Assembly (NCBI RefSeq): GCF_002843235.3
Contig: NZ_CP031123.2
Span: 3,720,001-3,784,000, forward strand
DNA length: 64,000 nt
Direction: 5' to 3'
Source of the DNA: Providencia huaxiensis
Lineage (GTDB): Bacteria; Pseudomonadota; Gammaproteobacteria; Enterobacterales; Enterobacteriaceae
Within the stretch, counting starts at the first letter, position 1, and each line of letters opens with the position of its first letter. Below are positions 1 through 10,148 of this stretch, in pieces. Position numbers and translations under genes: made by a program. The notes beneath the pieces were generated by a model. It ran no database searches. It was not told the origin of the DNA and saw nothing but the letters and a program-made list of their open reading frames with translations.

Positions 1-149
1 TTAATCAACGTGTTAAGGTAATACACAACTTTCGGGCTTTCAGTATCACCGATGAACAAAACAACTGCATTTATAGGGTCATCTATTTTTTCTAAAAGCT
101 TATTAACAATTCTAATATGAAGAATTGTTGTACAAATAAATAAGTACAT
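1..149 (-). CDS. Partial glycosyltransferase, GT52-like N-terminus (runs off window)
   Basis: An open frame starts with ATG at 149 on the minus strand and is still open after 49 codons at the window edge; an in-frame TAG lies just upstream. The first residues (MYLFICTTILHIRIVNKLLE) and the later NAVVLFIGD resemble the N-terminal beta-alpha unit of GT52 lipooligosaccharide sialyl-/hexosaminyltransferases. That match is from memory of the family and rests on 49 residues. Its place next to other LPS core genes supports a role in core or lipooligosaccharide decoration. The catalytic C-terminal half is not visible, so the sugar transferred cannot be named. Confidence 0.5.
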   Translation of the reverse strand, partial: MYLFICTTILHIRIVNKLLEKIDDPINAVVLFIGDTESPKVVYYLNTLI

Positions 150-198
150 ATCCTATTTTTCACTTTCTAACTTTTCCGCACATATTAGCATAGAAAGT

Positions 199-224
199 AA
201 AAAAGCCATTTCAAAATAAATGGC
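199..224 (-). terminator. Intrinsic terminator after the GT39-like gene
   Basis: Seven-base stem GCCATTT/AAATGGC with a six-base loop. Read on the minus strand it is followed directly by a run of T residues. It lies 45 bases past the stop of the upstream membrane glycosyltransferase gene and separates it from the cut-off GT52-like gene. Confidence 0.7.
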
Positions 225-268
225 CCTTTCCTTCCTATATTCACTATGTTTCTTTGTATATTGTATAA

Positions 269-1732
269 CTAGGGTTTTTCCGGCGCAATAAACCCAAAGC
301 ACATGGTTTCAGGGGCGGCATCCGGTTCAGAACGATAAATCACATCTTCTTTTTCTATCGTAAACTGCGGCCAGAACTTACGCACCTTGGCAAAGTTTTC
401 ATGGGCGCAATCATCGTATTTCTTGCCCAGCAATAATGCACCATGTTGACGAATTTCGGCTTCAGTAATATCCCGGTTGTACACATTTGGCGGCATATGT
501 TTTTCCATTGACCAAGGTTGGATCACATGCGGCCTATCTTTCCCATAAATAATAAACCATTGATATTGGTTATCTTCGCCGCCAACATATTTAACCGGTG
601 TGCCATAGCGCTGGTACCAACGTTGTTCCCCGTCTGCTATCAAGGTTTTTACGCCAATAAATTTTTGCCCTGCTCCACGGATATTCGCAGCCTGAACCGT
701 GATATAACCAACCACTACTAAAACACCAAAAATGGCAAAACCAACTAATGACTTCTTAAACGGTTTTCTTGGCATCACGGTTATTGAGCCAACAAATAAA
801 GGCGCACTAATAGCCATAAATGGCTGCAACCATTCAGTTATTCGACCACCATCGTGGAAAGAGAACCAGCCGTATATCACAACCAGTGGAAAAAGAAGAA
901 TAAAGTTAGCCATGCGGTTAGGCAATGCTTTAGGCCACCCTAACTTTCCACCACTGCAATAAACAATAATCGCAGCAATCACTAACGGATAAAACACGCT
1001 AAGTGCTGCTTGTGTAGTGTGAAGATTAAACCCAGGGTCGATTTGTGAATCTACCCATTTGAAAGCCGAAAAATCCGTTGCCATCAACCAAAAGAAATTT
1101 GGCAATACCAAAGCAAACCATAAAGCAATTGCAAGGTAAAAAACAGGATGACGATAGCTTTGGCGAACTTGTTTTACAAATAGGGTCAATAAGAAAACAG
1201 ACCCAACTAGCGCCAAGGTTGAGTATTTCCCCATAGTTGCAAGACCAGCAAATAAGGCAAATGGTAACCACCATGCAGGGTTATCATCAACAGCACGTAA
1301 AAAGAAATAGATAACCCAAGGCCATAATGTCACTAAAATATAGTTATCATTATAAGGAATAATATCGAAATTAATGACACCAGATAAATTCAACATTAGC
1401 ATTGCAAACCAAGCGAAATCACGACGCCCAGTCAAACGAAAGGCTAGTTTCCATACCCCAAGTAAACCAAATGCAATACCCACAAAATGGCTAAAATACC
1501 AATAAAAGCTGTAGGAAATATCGAGGTAAATTGCAGGCCACATCATCACGCCAACAAACCATGGGTTTTTAGGTGATCCCCACTCCCCATTCATTCCCCA
1601 GTTCACTGCTTCTACTGTGTCATAAGGTACGGTTGGGTCGAAATAAAAACTCGCTAAGATCCAAACGATGGCATAGCTTATGACCCATAAATAAACATAT
1701 TTATTTGAAATTGATTGATTAGTGGCTGGCAT
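269..1732 (-). CDS. GT39/ArnT-like integral membrane glycosyltransferase
   Basis: 487-residue protein with about ten or more hydrophobic spans over residues 12-350 and a soluble C-terminal part of roughly 130 residues. The first periplasmic loop holds acidic residues D32, D38 and E41, the usual place for the catalytic acid in GT-C enzymes of the GT39/PMT/ArnT superfamily. Such enzymes move a sugar from a polyprenyl-phosphate donor to a glycolipid or protein on the periplasmic face of the inner membrane. It lies among LPS core genes, so modification of core or lipid A is likely, but donor and acceptor are not shown by the sequence. It is followed by its own terminator at 199-224. ArnT itself is longer (about 550 residues), so I give no symbol. 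Confidence 0.75.
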   Translation of the reverse strand: MPATNQSISNKYVYLWVISYAIVWILASFYFDPTVPYDTVEAVNWGMNGEWGSPKNPWFVGVMMWPAIYLDISYSFYWYFSHFVGIAFGLLGVWKLAFRLTGRRDFAWFAMLMLNLSGVINFDIIPYNDNYILVTLWPWVIYFFLRAVDDNPAWWLPFALFAGLATMGKYSTLALVGSVFLLTLFVKQVRQSYRHPVFYLAIALWFALVLPNFFWLMATDFSAFKWVDSQIDPGFNLHTTQAALSVFYPLVIAAIIVYCSGGKLGWPKALPNRMANFILLFPLVVIYGWFSFHDGGRITEWLQPFMAISAPLFVGSITVMPRKPFKKSLVGFAIFGVLVVVGYITVQAANIRGAGQKFIGVKTLIADGEQRWYQRYGTPVKYVGGEDNQYQWFIIYGKDRPHVIQPWSMEKHMPPNVYNRDITEAEIRQHGALLLGKKYDDCAHENFAKVRKFWPQFTIEKEDVIYRSEPDAAPETMCFGFIAPEKP

Positions 1733-1931
1733 ATAGTCTTAGAAAGATAAGCAAAAGTTCCAACATTCCATTTGGATACTACCCTTATAGTAATAAACCA
1801 AATCGAATGACTCTATAATAAACGACGCAGTCTACTATAGTTTAAATGCAATACTAGGATGTGCCATAAAATATTCGCAATTCATTGCTGTAATGTTCAA
1901 GTTAATACTCAAAAAAAGACATTACTTAGCT

Positions 1932-3212
1932 TTATTGCTCTCTCGGAGGTAAATAGGGTTGCAACAGTTTTAATAATCGTTGAAGAGCACCTTGGTTCTC
2001 ATGAAGAACCTCGGCGGCATGACGCCCATAATATAACCGGTAATCTTCATCAGAAAGTAAACTGGTCACGGCTTGGACCATTGATTCACTGTCTGTCACC
2101 GTAATTAAGCCATCTGCTTGAGTTAATTTTCCACAAATATCTTTGAAATTAAATGTGTGAGGCCCCATTAACACGGGTAGCGCATGAGCAGCCGCTTCGA
2201 GCGGGTTGTGCCCCCCAGTTTCGACCAAGCTTCCCCCGACAAAAGCAATGTCTGCAATTCCATATAACAGCATCAGTTCACCCATGGTATCACCAATCAC
2301 CACTTGAACATCTGCGGACGGAATCGTATTCGCACTGCGACGAATAAAGGTTAAACCGGCTTTTTGAGTTAGTTCTTCTGCTTTGGCAAAGCGTTCTGGA
2401 TGGCGAGGGACTAAAATTAACAATAAATCAGGAAAACGAGATAATAATTTTTGATGTGTTTCTAAGACAATCGCTTCTTCACCCTCGTGAGTACTGGTCG
2501 CTATCCAAACGGGGCGATGCGCCGCCCATTGGCGCCGTAAAGTTATTGCCCTAACAGCTAATTCAGGCGTCACAGAGATATCAAACTTCAGGCTCCCCGT
2601 GACACTCAATTGCATTCGCCGCAACCCTAATTGAACGAAACGTTCACCATCTTCCTGATGCTGTGCTGCGACCATAGTGACATTACGAAGCATTCGTTTC
2701 ACAAAGCTACCCAGCTTTTGATACCCTGCAGCAGAACGCTCAGAAAGTCTTGCATTTGCAATAACCAATGGAATTTTACGTTTATGCAATTGGTTAATCA
2801 TGTTTGGCCATAGCTCAGTTTCCATTATGATCACAAGTTTTGGGTCAACTTGTTTCAGGAAGCGGTGCATTGAGCCAGGAAGGTCATAGGGTAAATAAAC
2901 GTGGTCGACGTCGTCACCAAATGCAGAAAGCACACGCTCTGAGCCTGTTGGCGTCATCGTGGTTACTGTTATTGGCAAAGACGGATAATGATGGCGAAGT
3001 GCGCGGACTAGTGGAACGGCTGCGAGGGTTTCCCCGACAGAAACTGAATGTAATAAAATGCCTTGAGGTTTTACTTTTCCCGCACAAAAGCCGTATCGCT
3101 CACCCCAGCGTTTACGATACGCAGGCGCTTTACGGCTGCGCAGCAATAGGCGAACCCATATAAATGGTTGGATAAGATAAAGAAGTACCTGATATAGACG
3201 CAGCAATAACAT
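1932..3212 (-). CDS. waaA: 3-deoxy-D-manno-octulosonic acid (Kdo) transferase
   Basis: Transfers Kdo from CMP-Kdo to lipid IVA at the inner face of the cytoplasmic membrane, the first step of LPS core assembly. 426 residues starting MLLLRLYQVLLYLIQPF, almost the E. coli length (425). The conserved SVSVGET motif holds the catalytic glutamate at about residue 61, and the C-terminal GT-B half has the GGHNPLEAAAHA nucleotide-sugar motif. A TTG seven codons upstream would extend the frame, but the ATG at 3212 matches the family start. It is divergent from coaD, the classical waaA-coaD neighbourhood, although in E. coli the two run in the same direction. Confidence 0.96.
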   Translation of the reverse strand: MLLLRLYQVLLYLIQPFIWVRLLLRSRKAPAYRKRWGERYGFCAGKVKPQGILLHSVSVGETLAAVPLVRALRHHYPSLPITVTTMTPTGSERVLSAFGDDVDHVYLPYDLPGSMHRFLKQVDPKLVIIMETELWPNMINQLHKRKIPLVIANARLSERSAAGYQKLGSFVKRMLRNVTMVAAQHQEDGERFVQLGLRRMQLSVTGSLKFDISVTPELAVRAITLRRQWAAHRPVWIATSTHEGEEAIVLETHQKLLSRFPDLLLILVPRHPERFAKAEELTQKAGLTFIRRSANTIPSADVQVVIGDTMGELMLLYGIADIAFVGGSLVETGGHNPLEAAAHALPVLMGPHTFNFKDICGKLTQADGLITVTDSESMVQAVTSLLSDEDYRLYYGRHAAEVLHENQGALQRLLKLLQPYLPPREQ

Positions 3213-3379
3213 TCGATCTGATTCACTTACCAAAATTGGCGCTATCTTATCATAAAGCGCAAATAAAAGTGTGTAGAATATGCACCTAAAAATAGCAGTA
3301 AAATCTCATCTACAGTTGCAACCCTACTAGATAGCCGATACTGTTAACGCTTATTCATGCTATTTTTTCGAATAGATAA

Positions 3380-3889
<510 letters not shown>

Positions 3890-3899
3890 CAAGATTTCA

Positions 3900-4709
3900 C
3901 TATTTTTGACATTGTGGACAAAAGAAGGTGCTACGTTGCCCCTGTTTAATGCTTTCTATTGGCGTGCCACACATTGAGCAAGGTTCACCCTTTTTTCCAT
4001 AGACAAACAATTCTTGGGCAAAGTAGCCCGGTTTACCATCCGACTGTAAAAAATCTTTTAGTGTCGTACCACCTTGTTCAATAGAGCGCTGTAACACCTT
4101 TTTGATCTGCAACACTAGTTCAGTAATTTCAGTTAACGTTAAGGTATTTGTAATTTTTTCAGGTGATATTTTTGTCGCAAATAATGCTTCATTAGCATAA
4201 ATATTACCCACACCAACAACCACTTTGTTATCCATTAACCATGGCTTAATGGCCACTTTTTTCTTTTGCGCTAATTCATAAAGATATTGCGGGTTAAAGG
4301 CGTCTGATAATGGCTCAGGCCCTAAGTGTGCAAGTACCGAACTGTTTTCTAAATCATCACACCAGAGCCAAGCGCCAAACCGGCGAGGATCCGTATAGCG
4401 CAAAACCTTACCGTCTCGCATGACTAAATCCACATGGTCATGCTTTTCTTCAGGCAATTCTTCGGTCAGAATACGCACACTACCAGACATTCCCAAGTGA
4501 ACAATAATCCAACCTTTTTGCAATTCAATCAGCAAATATTTGGCTCGACGTTGGACACTTAAAACCGCTTCATCTGATAAACTTTTAATTTGTTCACTAA
4601 CCGGCCAACGTAAACGACCGTTACGCACAATGGCGTAAGAGATTGTATTACCGACTAAATGTGGCTCTATCCCACGGCGACTGGTTTCAACTTCGGGTAG
4701 TTCTGGCAT
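3900..4709 (-). CDS. mutM: Formamidopyrimidine-DNA glycosylase (8-oxoguanine repair)
   Basis: Removes 8-oxoguanine and formamidopyrimidines from DNA and nicks the abasic site. 269 residues, identical in length to E. coli MutM. The mature N-terminus PELPEVE supplies the catalytic proline and glutamate; a C-terminal zinc finger has C244, C247, C264 and C267. Convergent with coaD, as in many Enterobacterales. Confidence 0.97.
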   Translation of the reverse strand: MPELPEVETSRRGIEPHLVGNTISYAIVRNGRLRWPVSEQIKSLSDEAVLSVQRRAKYLLIELQKGWIIVHLGMSGSVRILTEELPEEKHDHVDLVMRDGKVLRYTDPRRFGAWLWCDDLENSSVLAHLGPEPLSDAFNPQYLYELAQKKKVAIKPWLMDNKVVVGVGNIYANEALFATKISPEKITNTLTLTEITELVLQIKKVLQRSIEQGGTTLKDFLQSDGKPGYFAQELFVYGKKGEPCSMCGTPIESIKQGQRSTFFCPQCQK

Positions 4710-4926
4710 TATCTATTCCCAGCTATTTATGCTACTCATAATAAATTTATGTTACTAAACCACGGCTATGTTATAAATTCAAATATAATGCAGACTGGCT
4801 GATAACACATTTGTATCATCACCAATAGGAACAAATGATAAGATACGTATTTACATTTAAGCACCTTTCCATCAATATAATTGATATTTGACCATAGCAC
4901 TAAGTTTAAAAACTGGTATGTTTTTT

Positions 4927-5883
4927 ATGACAAATATTAAGTTATCTATCGTTGTACCCTGCTATAACTCAGAAAAATATATTGAGGCATGTTTGGCCTC
5001 TGTATTATCATTTATGGATAACAGCGTTGAATTAATAATTATTAATGATGGTTCAACGGATAGTAGCGAAAATATCATTCATAATATATTACATAAATAT
5101 GATAATAAGAATATTCACTACATTAAAAGAGAAAATGGCGGGCTATCTAAAGCCAGAAATCACGGTATCTCTGTTGCTTCTGGTGAATATATTGCATTTT
5201 TAGATGCAGATGACTATTTTGATGACAATTTTTATCAAAATATATCCCCCATTATCTCACACTCTATTTATGATATTATTGAATTTGATACTGTAAAGTT
5301 CGAAGATAGCGAGCCATCTAAAACAAAAATCATTTCAACCACTCACTATTGTGGGGCAACAACAATAAACTGTGTTCAAGACTTATACCCCGTCTTCAAA
5401 AATAAAAAATGGTTTGCTTGGTCTAGAATATATAAAAGTGATTTATTTAAACTCATTGGCATACACTATCCTGATAGAGTTCTCTATGAAGATATGGCAA
5501 CAACCCCAAAGCTTTACCTAAAAAGCAAAAATATTTATAGCATTAACAAAACATTAATTCATTATCGTGTTAATGAAACTAGTATTACCCAAACGTTTAG
5601 GCGAAGTGATATTAATAGCCTCATTTATGTAATGGCAGAGCTTTCCTTTATTGCGCTTATTTATGGTGATGAAGTAACGAAAATGTTGAGCAAAACACTG
5701 TCCGAAACGTTACACTTACTGAAAAAATCTATATCCAGAAATACAGCAACACTTCTTACTCATGAAGAGATATACCAAATAAAACAAGCAACGTGTATTT
5801 TCAAAAAATATTTAAAATTAAAAGATAGACTTCAATTAGCTTTTTTAAAACAATATTGTCAGTTTCGTACCAAAAATAGGTAA
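4927..5883 (+). CDS. Family 2 glycosyltransferase (LPS core or O-antigen)
   Basis: 318-residue GT2 (GT-A fold) enzyme. It starts with the typical KLSIVVPCYNSEKYI strand-helix unit, has NDGSTD, then the donor/metal motif FLDADDYF near residue 90, and LYEDM near residue 190. Start choice is open: ATG 4927, ATG 4918 and TTG 4888 are in frame; I take 4927 because only two or three residues normally precede this first strand. No clear ribosome binding site decides it. It sits 4 bases ahead of the waaL-type ligase gene, so the two are probably co-transcribed. The DNA is more AT-rich than the flanking housekeeping genes, typical of variable surface-polysaccharide genes. Donor and acceptor unknown. 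Confidence 0.85.
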   Translation: MTNIKLSIVVPCYNSEKYIEACLASVLSFMDNSVELIIINDGSTDSSENIIHNILHKYDNKNIHYIKRENGGLSKARNHGISVASGEYIAFLDADDYFDDNFYQNISPIISHSIYDIIEFDTVKFEDSEPSKTKIISTTHYCGATTINCVQDLYPVFKNKKWFAWSRIYKSDLFKLIGIHYPDRVLYEDMATTPKLYLKSKNIYSINKTLIHYRVNETSITQTFRRSDINSLIYVMAELSFIALIYGDEVTKMLSKTLSETLHLLKKSISRNTATLLTHEEIYQIKQATCIFKKYLKLKDRLQLAFLKQYCQFRTKNR

Positions 5884-5887
5884 TGTC

Positions 5888-7126
5888 GTGAAAAATAACA
5901 GTTATGCTGTGGCTCAACTCCCTTTTTTACTGCTTTCTCTAGTCATACTAGGGATGTTTACCAATGATACTCAAGGGGTATTGAATGTTTCCGCGGTCAT
6001 ATTACTACTATATACTATCTACACCGCTGTCAAAAATAAAATCAACCCTTGGCATGACATACTCACTATAGTTAAAACACGAAAAACGTTGTTTCTCTTT
6101 GGTGCCTGGGGGCTATTTTGTGCACTATTTTTCACATATGCTGATTTTACATTAGCTGCATTAAAAGTTTTTTTTAATGACTGGCGTTACGTCGTTATTA
6201 TTTCTTTATTCTTAGTGGTATTTAAAAGCACCACACAAAAGTCAAGTAAAACAATTACCTATGCTCTGATCTGCACCCTCGCTTTCACACTTTTTGTTAT
6301 CCCAATATTAAAGCAATTTAAAGATAGTGATTTGCCTCTATATTTACAACTTAGGTTTGGCTTTGCTCACTATATGACATTGTTATTTCCATTTACATTT
6401 AGTGCTTTGTTTCTTTTTAAACAAAAATCATTAAAAATCGTAATGTTATTACTCTCACTCTTAGCTTTTATTTTTCTATTATATACAGGCAGCCGAGGTG
6501 GGGTTCTTTCTGTAGTGATTGAGTCTATTATAATTTTATTATTGTTATCAAAAAGTTATAAAAGACTCCTTATAAGCATGATTAGCTTTGGTGCTTTAGC
6601 ATCGATAATATTAACAGCAACATACTTAACAATTCCCCAAGTTAAAAATAAAATAAATCAATCGTTATACTCAGAAAACATTACTTCCAAACGCGATAAA
6701 ATTATTGAAACTCGTTATCCCATTTTTATGAACTCAATCTCCAATCAACTCGTTGGTATTGGGTATGGTTCTGTCGCATACAATCAATTTTTGCTTGATA
6801 ATAATGCACCAAAGAACCAAGGTGGCATGGGCTATTCACAGAAGAGAAAAACTTACCATTACAATAATGATGAGCCTTTTTTCTTAAATATCACTTACAA
6901 TATCGGTTTTATAGGGTTAGCCTTATTCCTAATTGCATTTTTTATTAACATGAAAGATTTATTCAAAGATATTAGGATAGAAAAAAATATACTTAATGTA
7001 GGTATATTTGTATCATCTATTGGCTATTTTTTAGTTTACTGCTTGTTTGAATTTATTTTTATCGACATCTTCATCTTGTACAATATATTAACTGCTATTT
7101 TGATTAAAAAAGTATTATCTAGATAG
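5888..7126 (+). CDS. waaL: O-antigen ligase / Wzy-type membrane protein
   Basis: 412-residue polytopic membrane protein with around twelve hydrophobic spans and one large periplasmic loop at about residues 245-330, the layout of the O-antigen ligase/polymerase (Wzy_C) family. The YTGSRGG motif near residue 200 is typical of the family. WaaL joins undecaprenyl-linked O-antigen to the lipid A core at the periplasmic face. Start GTG at 5888 has AGGT upstream. The core locus context favours ligase over polymerase, but Wzy and WaaL cannot be told apart reliably from sequence alone. AT-rich, in an operon with the preceding GT2 gene. Confidence 0.75.
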   Translation: MKNNSYAVAQLPFLLLSLVILGMFTNDTQGVLNVSAVILLLYTIYTAVKNKINPWHDILTIVKTRKTLFLFGAWGLFCALFFTYADFTLAALKVFFNDWRYVVIISLFLVVFKSTTQKSSKTITYALICTLAFTLFVIPILKQFKDSDLPLYLQLRFGFAHYMTLLFPFTFSALFLFKQKSLKIVMLLLSLLAFIFLLYTGSRGGVLSVVIESIIILLLLSKSYKRLLISMISFGALASIILTATYLTIPQVKNKINQSLYSENITSKRDKIIETRYPIFMNSISNQLVGIGYGSVAYNQFLLDNNAPKNQGGMGYSQKRKTYHYNNDEPFFLNITYNIGFIGLALFLIAFFINMKDLFKDIRIEKNILNVGIFVSSIGYFLVYCLFEFIFIDIFILYNILTAILIKKVLSR

Positions 7127-7130
7127 TATG

Positions 7131-7161
7131 AAGCCTCGTATTCTGAACAATTACGAGGCTT
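7131..7161. terminator. Hairpin between convergent waaL-like and GT8 genes
   Basis: Perfect ten-base stem AAGCCTCGTA/TACGAGGCTT with an eleven-base loop, in the 55-base gap between two convergent genes. T runs are weak on both sides, but its position fits a shared bidirectional terminator. Confidence 0.65.
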
Positions 7162-7181
7162 TATCAATACGGTATTACAGA

Positions 7182-8156
7182 TTATTTAGTGATTTTTTTC
7201 ACTAAATATTTTATTGTGGTAATTATAAACCCGATATAGTCGCCATTTTTTCTTAAATGTGATTTTTTACGAGATAATTGTTTATACCCTTCAGGTTTCA
7301 TTAATGGTACATTTTTCCATGGAGAATGAGCTCTAGCTACTTCAAAAAAAGCATATTCTTGGTAAAAATTAGCCCATTCATGAAATGGTTTGGTTAAGCC
7401 AACAAAATGAATAAAGACGACTTCATCTGGTATTTTGGTAATATGCCCTTTACTAGTAATATACCAATCAAGCGAGAACATGAAATTAAAGTTTTCACTA
7501 ATATTGACAAGCTTATTATTTAGTAAAATATTCAATGCATCTTGATCTGGATGTGTAAAGTCATTTTCACTTACCAATTCAATAACACGATTAGGAATAT
7601 TATTTTCCGCCATCCGTTTAATTGACATATACAGAAATCCGGAATTAAAATATTTATCCATATCCATTGGTAGTGTTTTTTTATCGCTAATAAATTTATC
7701 CTTTACTGCATACAAGAAAACATCATTATTAAATTCTAATTCTTTTAAAGAAGATAAATTTCCTTTACAAATAATATCTGCATCTAAATAAAGAAGTTTG
7801 TCAATTTTTGTCGATAAAAACGAGATAATTACTAATCTAAAATAAATTGCATGACTCCAAGCTTGCGAAGGAAGTGGCAACTTTTTAAACTTTTCGTTAT
7901 CTATTAAGTAAATAGTGATTTTATGTTGGCTATTTGCAACTAGTCCACGAAAAAGATTTTCATCTTTTAAATTATCGACAAAGATATGAAAATGGAAATG
8001 AGTATCCTGATTATTAATCATCACCGATGAAATCGACGTTCCTACTCCATAGAGAAATTTATCATCAACACCATACGCTATATGAAAATAGTTGTCTTCA
8101 CTCACATCATTTTCATTAATCTTAATTTGAGTTCTGATCATTTCGTGGTTTATCAT
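7182..8156 (-). CDS. Family 8 glycosyltransferase (LPS core hexosyltransferase, WaaI/WaaO/WaaJ type)
   Basis: 324 residues. GT8 domain with the donor strand HIAYGVDDKF near the N-terminus, the metal-binding DXD in LYLDADIICKG, and FHEWANFY leading into the C-terminal GT8 extension found in LPS 1,3-galactosyl-/glucosyltransferases. These retaining enzymes add hexose from a UDP-sugar to the outer core at the cytoplasmic membrane. An ATG ten codons upstream (8186) is in frame, but the ATG at 8156 has AAAGGA nine bases upstream, so I prefer it. AT-rich. Which hexose is added cannot be read from the sequence. Confidence 0.85.
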   Translation of the reverse strand: MINHEMIRTQIKINENDVSEDNYFHIAYGVDDKFLYGVGTSISSVMINNQDTHFHFHIFVDNLKDENLFRGLVANSQHKITIYLIDNEKFKKLPLPSQAWSHAIYFRLVIISFLSTKIDKLLYLDADIICKGNLSSLKELEFNNDVFLYAVKDKFISDKKTLPMDMDKYFNSGFLYMSIKRMAENNIPNRVIELVSENDFTHPDQDALNILLNNKLVNISENFNFMFSLDWYITSKGHITKIPDEVVFIHFVGLTKPFHEWANFYQEYAFFEVARAHSPWKNVPLMKPEGYKQLSRKKSHLRKNGDYIGFIITTIKYLVKKITK

Positions 8157-8232
8157 TTTTCGTTTTCCTTTACCAACTTCAATCATCTAAATGATAAGTA
8201 ATAGTTTTATATTCATGTAACCCATACACTAG

Positions 8233-9030
8233 TTATAAACGATACTTTTCACTTCTTTTTTCGATTCGTTTAGCCTTGTAGCCCGCTTTGTGGATTAAAC
8301 GTTTTTCCTGTTGCAAAATAACTCGCAGCGATAAACCAAAATAGATTTTCATAAAACGAAGAATATCACGCTGAGTAAGCCCAATATTTAATGATGAGTA
8401 ATATAAACCAATTAAATCTTTATCGCGCCAACGGGTTGGAACCGAATTTCTGAGTTGTGCTCGGTGCAAATCAATTACTGATATTTTTAACTGTTCTTCA
8501 TTTCCCGTAAATGGCAAATGCAGTAAAAAATGGCAAATATAACAATCACGATGGTTAATACCCGTTGCGTGCATTTTGCGCACCATCTTCGCAACTCGAC
8601 GAATAATCATTTGTTTGGTACTAAAAGTTGGCGGGTTATCTAGCCAATTTGCACAATAATCTTCCAAACTCACCGTCGGAGTCAAATCTTCAGTAATAAT
8701 AAAGGAGTGGCGACGAAGAGGGTTAATCCCTTTTTGCCCAAAAGCTCGACCATTCATCGTGTCAACTCCCACTTGAGTCAGCTGATGAATAGCATTCCAC
8801 TCTCTGTCAGCGCCTAATACCGGCAACCGAAAAGAAAATAGATTTTTAAGAACTTCCTTTAGTGTCGTCCCATAATGAATTTTCACAAAATAACTGCGCC
8901 CCTCAAGTTCAAAACGCAGAGTTTTACGCGATTCTAACGCACGAAAAACTTCACCTTGTAGCTTATCCGCCTCGATAAATGGATCTTTATTCTTCCACAA
9001 TTCACTGAAAGGGGGTTTTAACTCAATCAT
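8233..9030 (-). CDS. waaP: LPS core heptose(I) kinase
   Basis: Phosphorylates heptose I of the inner core, important for outer membrane integrity. 265 residues, the same size as E. coli RfaP, with the same opening ([11 protein letters not shown]), the kinase motif [17 protein letters not shown] carrying the catalytic aspartate, and VIDLHRAQ supplying the metal-binding aspartate. Its start overlaps the end of waaG by 8 bases, so the waaQGP genes are translationally coupled. Confidence 0.97.
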   Translation of the reverse strand: MIELKPPFSELWKNKDPFIEADKLQGEVFRALESRKTLRFELEGRSYFVKIHYGTTLKEVLKNLFSFRLPVLGADREWNAIHQLTQVGVDTMNGRAFGQKGINPLRRHSFIITEDLTPTVSLEDYCANWLDNPPTFSTKQMIIRRVAKMVRKMHATGINHRDCYICHFLLHLPFTGNEEQLKISVIDLHRAQLRNSVPTRWRDKDLIGLYYSSLNIGLTQRDILRFMKIYFGLSLRVILQQEKRLIHKAGYKAKRIEKRSEKYRL

Positions 9031-10147
9031 TCGCTTCCCCTAAAATAATATCTGCGGCTTTTTCTGGTAAACTATACAAATCTTCTGTATCAGCAAAATA
9101 TCGCGCATTACTTGCCCATTGTGCTAATTGAGCCGGATTTTTTAAACTATCTTTTAGAGCCAAGTTCAGAACCGTTTGTTCAAAGGGCTCATTTACCACA
9201 ATACCGCATTTGGCTTGGCTAATAAATGAAGCATATCCACACACTTCTGTGACAATAATCGGTAAACCCGCGGTAATTGCCTCTAATAACACAATACCCG
9301 CAGCTTCTTGATAAGCCGGATGCATTAATATATCGGCTGCAGCCATTAATTCTGCAATATCATTACGTCCACTAAAGAAAGAGACTTGTGAGCCGATTCC
9401 TAACGTTTTCGCTAACTGTTGGTATTTCACCGGTTTATCTTGGCCGACTACCATCAATAGCGTGTTTTTCTTAATGTCATCGGGCAATGCCGCAATGGCT
9501 TTTATGGTACGGTCAACACCTTTACGTTTGAAGTCAGAGCCCACCTGCAATACTAAAAATGCAGATTCAGGTATTTGATTTTTTTCACGATAAACTTTTT
9601 TAGCATCTGCAATTTGTTTATCATACTTTCTATCTTGGGCAATGCCGGGAGGCAGCATATGAAAACGTCCTTCTTCAGTTCCATAATGCTTTTTGAAATG
9701 ACGAATTTGATGTGGCGTTAACATGAGTAATTGTGTCGGTTTTCCCACTGCAAAAACAGCTTTTTCAAATGCGGCATAGTGTTTGTAACGAGGCGTCAGC
9801 TTATAAAAAAAACCTTTTTCTTCAGCGACTTTCTGGGCATAGCAGACATCTGCTGCATAATACACATCCAGCCCTGGCATTTTATTGAAACCAATTACCC
9901 GCTCAGCAGGATGCTGCTTTAAATGTGCCAACACCCAGTCACAATATTGTGCATTTCGCCCATGATTCGTTTTTGATGTCACCGGCACGATAATAATTTC
10001 AAAGCCGCTAGGCTTATCACCATCCCATGATTGGGTATAGACACGTACTTGATGCCCACGTGATTGGCATTCCGTTGCAATACGTAGAAAATCCCGCTGT
10101 AACCCACCAAACGGAAAGTATTTATATAAGCAAAATGCCAGATTCAT
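9023..10147 (-). CDS. waaG: LPS core glucosyltransferase I
   Basis: Adds the first outer-core glucose to heptose II, using UDP-glucose. 374 residues, GT4 family with GT-B fold: N-terminal [15 protein letters not shown], and in the C-terminal domain [19 protein letters not shown] and [15 protein letters not shown] motifs that bind the nucleotide sugar. AAGGT lies seven bases before the ATG. Only one base separates its start from the waaQ stop codon, and it overlaps waaP downstream. Confidence 0.97.
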   Translation of the reverse strand: MNLAFCLYKYFPFGGLQRDFLRIATECQSRGHQVRVYTQSWDGDKPSGFEIIIVPVTSKTNHGRNAQYCDWVLAHLKQHPAERVIGFNKMPGLDVYYAADVCYAQKVAEEKGFFYKLTPRYKHYAAFEKAVFAVGKPTQLLMLTPHQIRHFKKHYGTEEGRFHMLPPGIAQDRKYDKQIADAKKVYREKNQIPESAFLVLQVGSDFKRKGVDRTIKAIAALPDDIKKNTLLMVVGQDKPVKYQQLAKTLGIGSQVSFFSGRNDIAELMAAADILMHPAYQEAAGIVLLEAITAGLPIIVTEVCGYASFISQAKCGIVVNEPFEQTVLNLALKDSLKNPAQLAQWASNARYFADTEDLYSLPEKAADIILGEAND

Positions 10148-10148
10148 G

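Noticed and set aside
1932..3233. Longer waaA with TTG start at 3233
   Set aside because: Adds seven residues not found in WaaA; the ATG at 3212 gives the family length.
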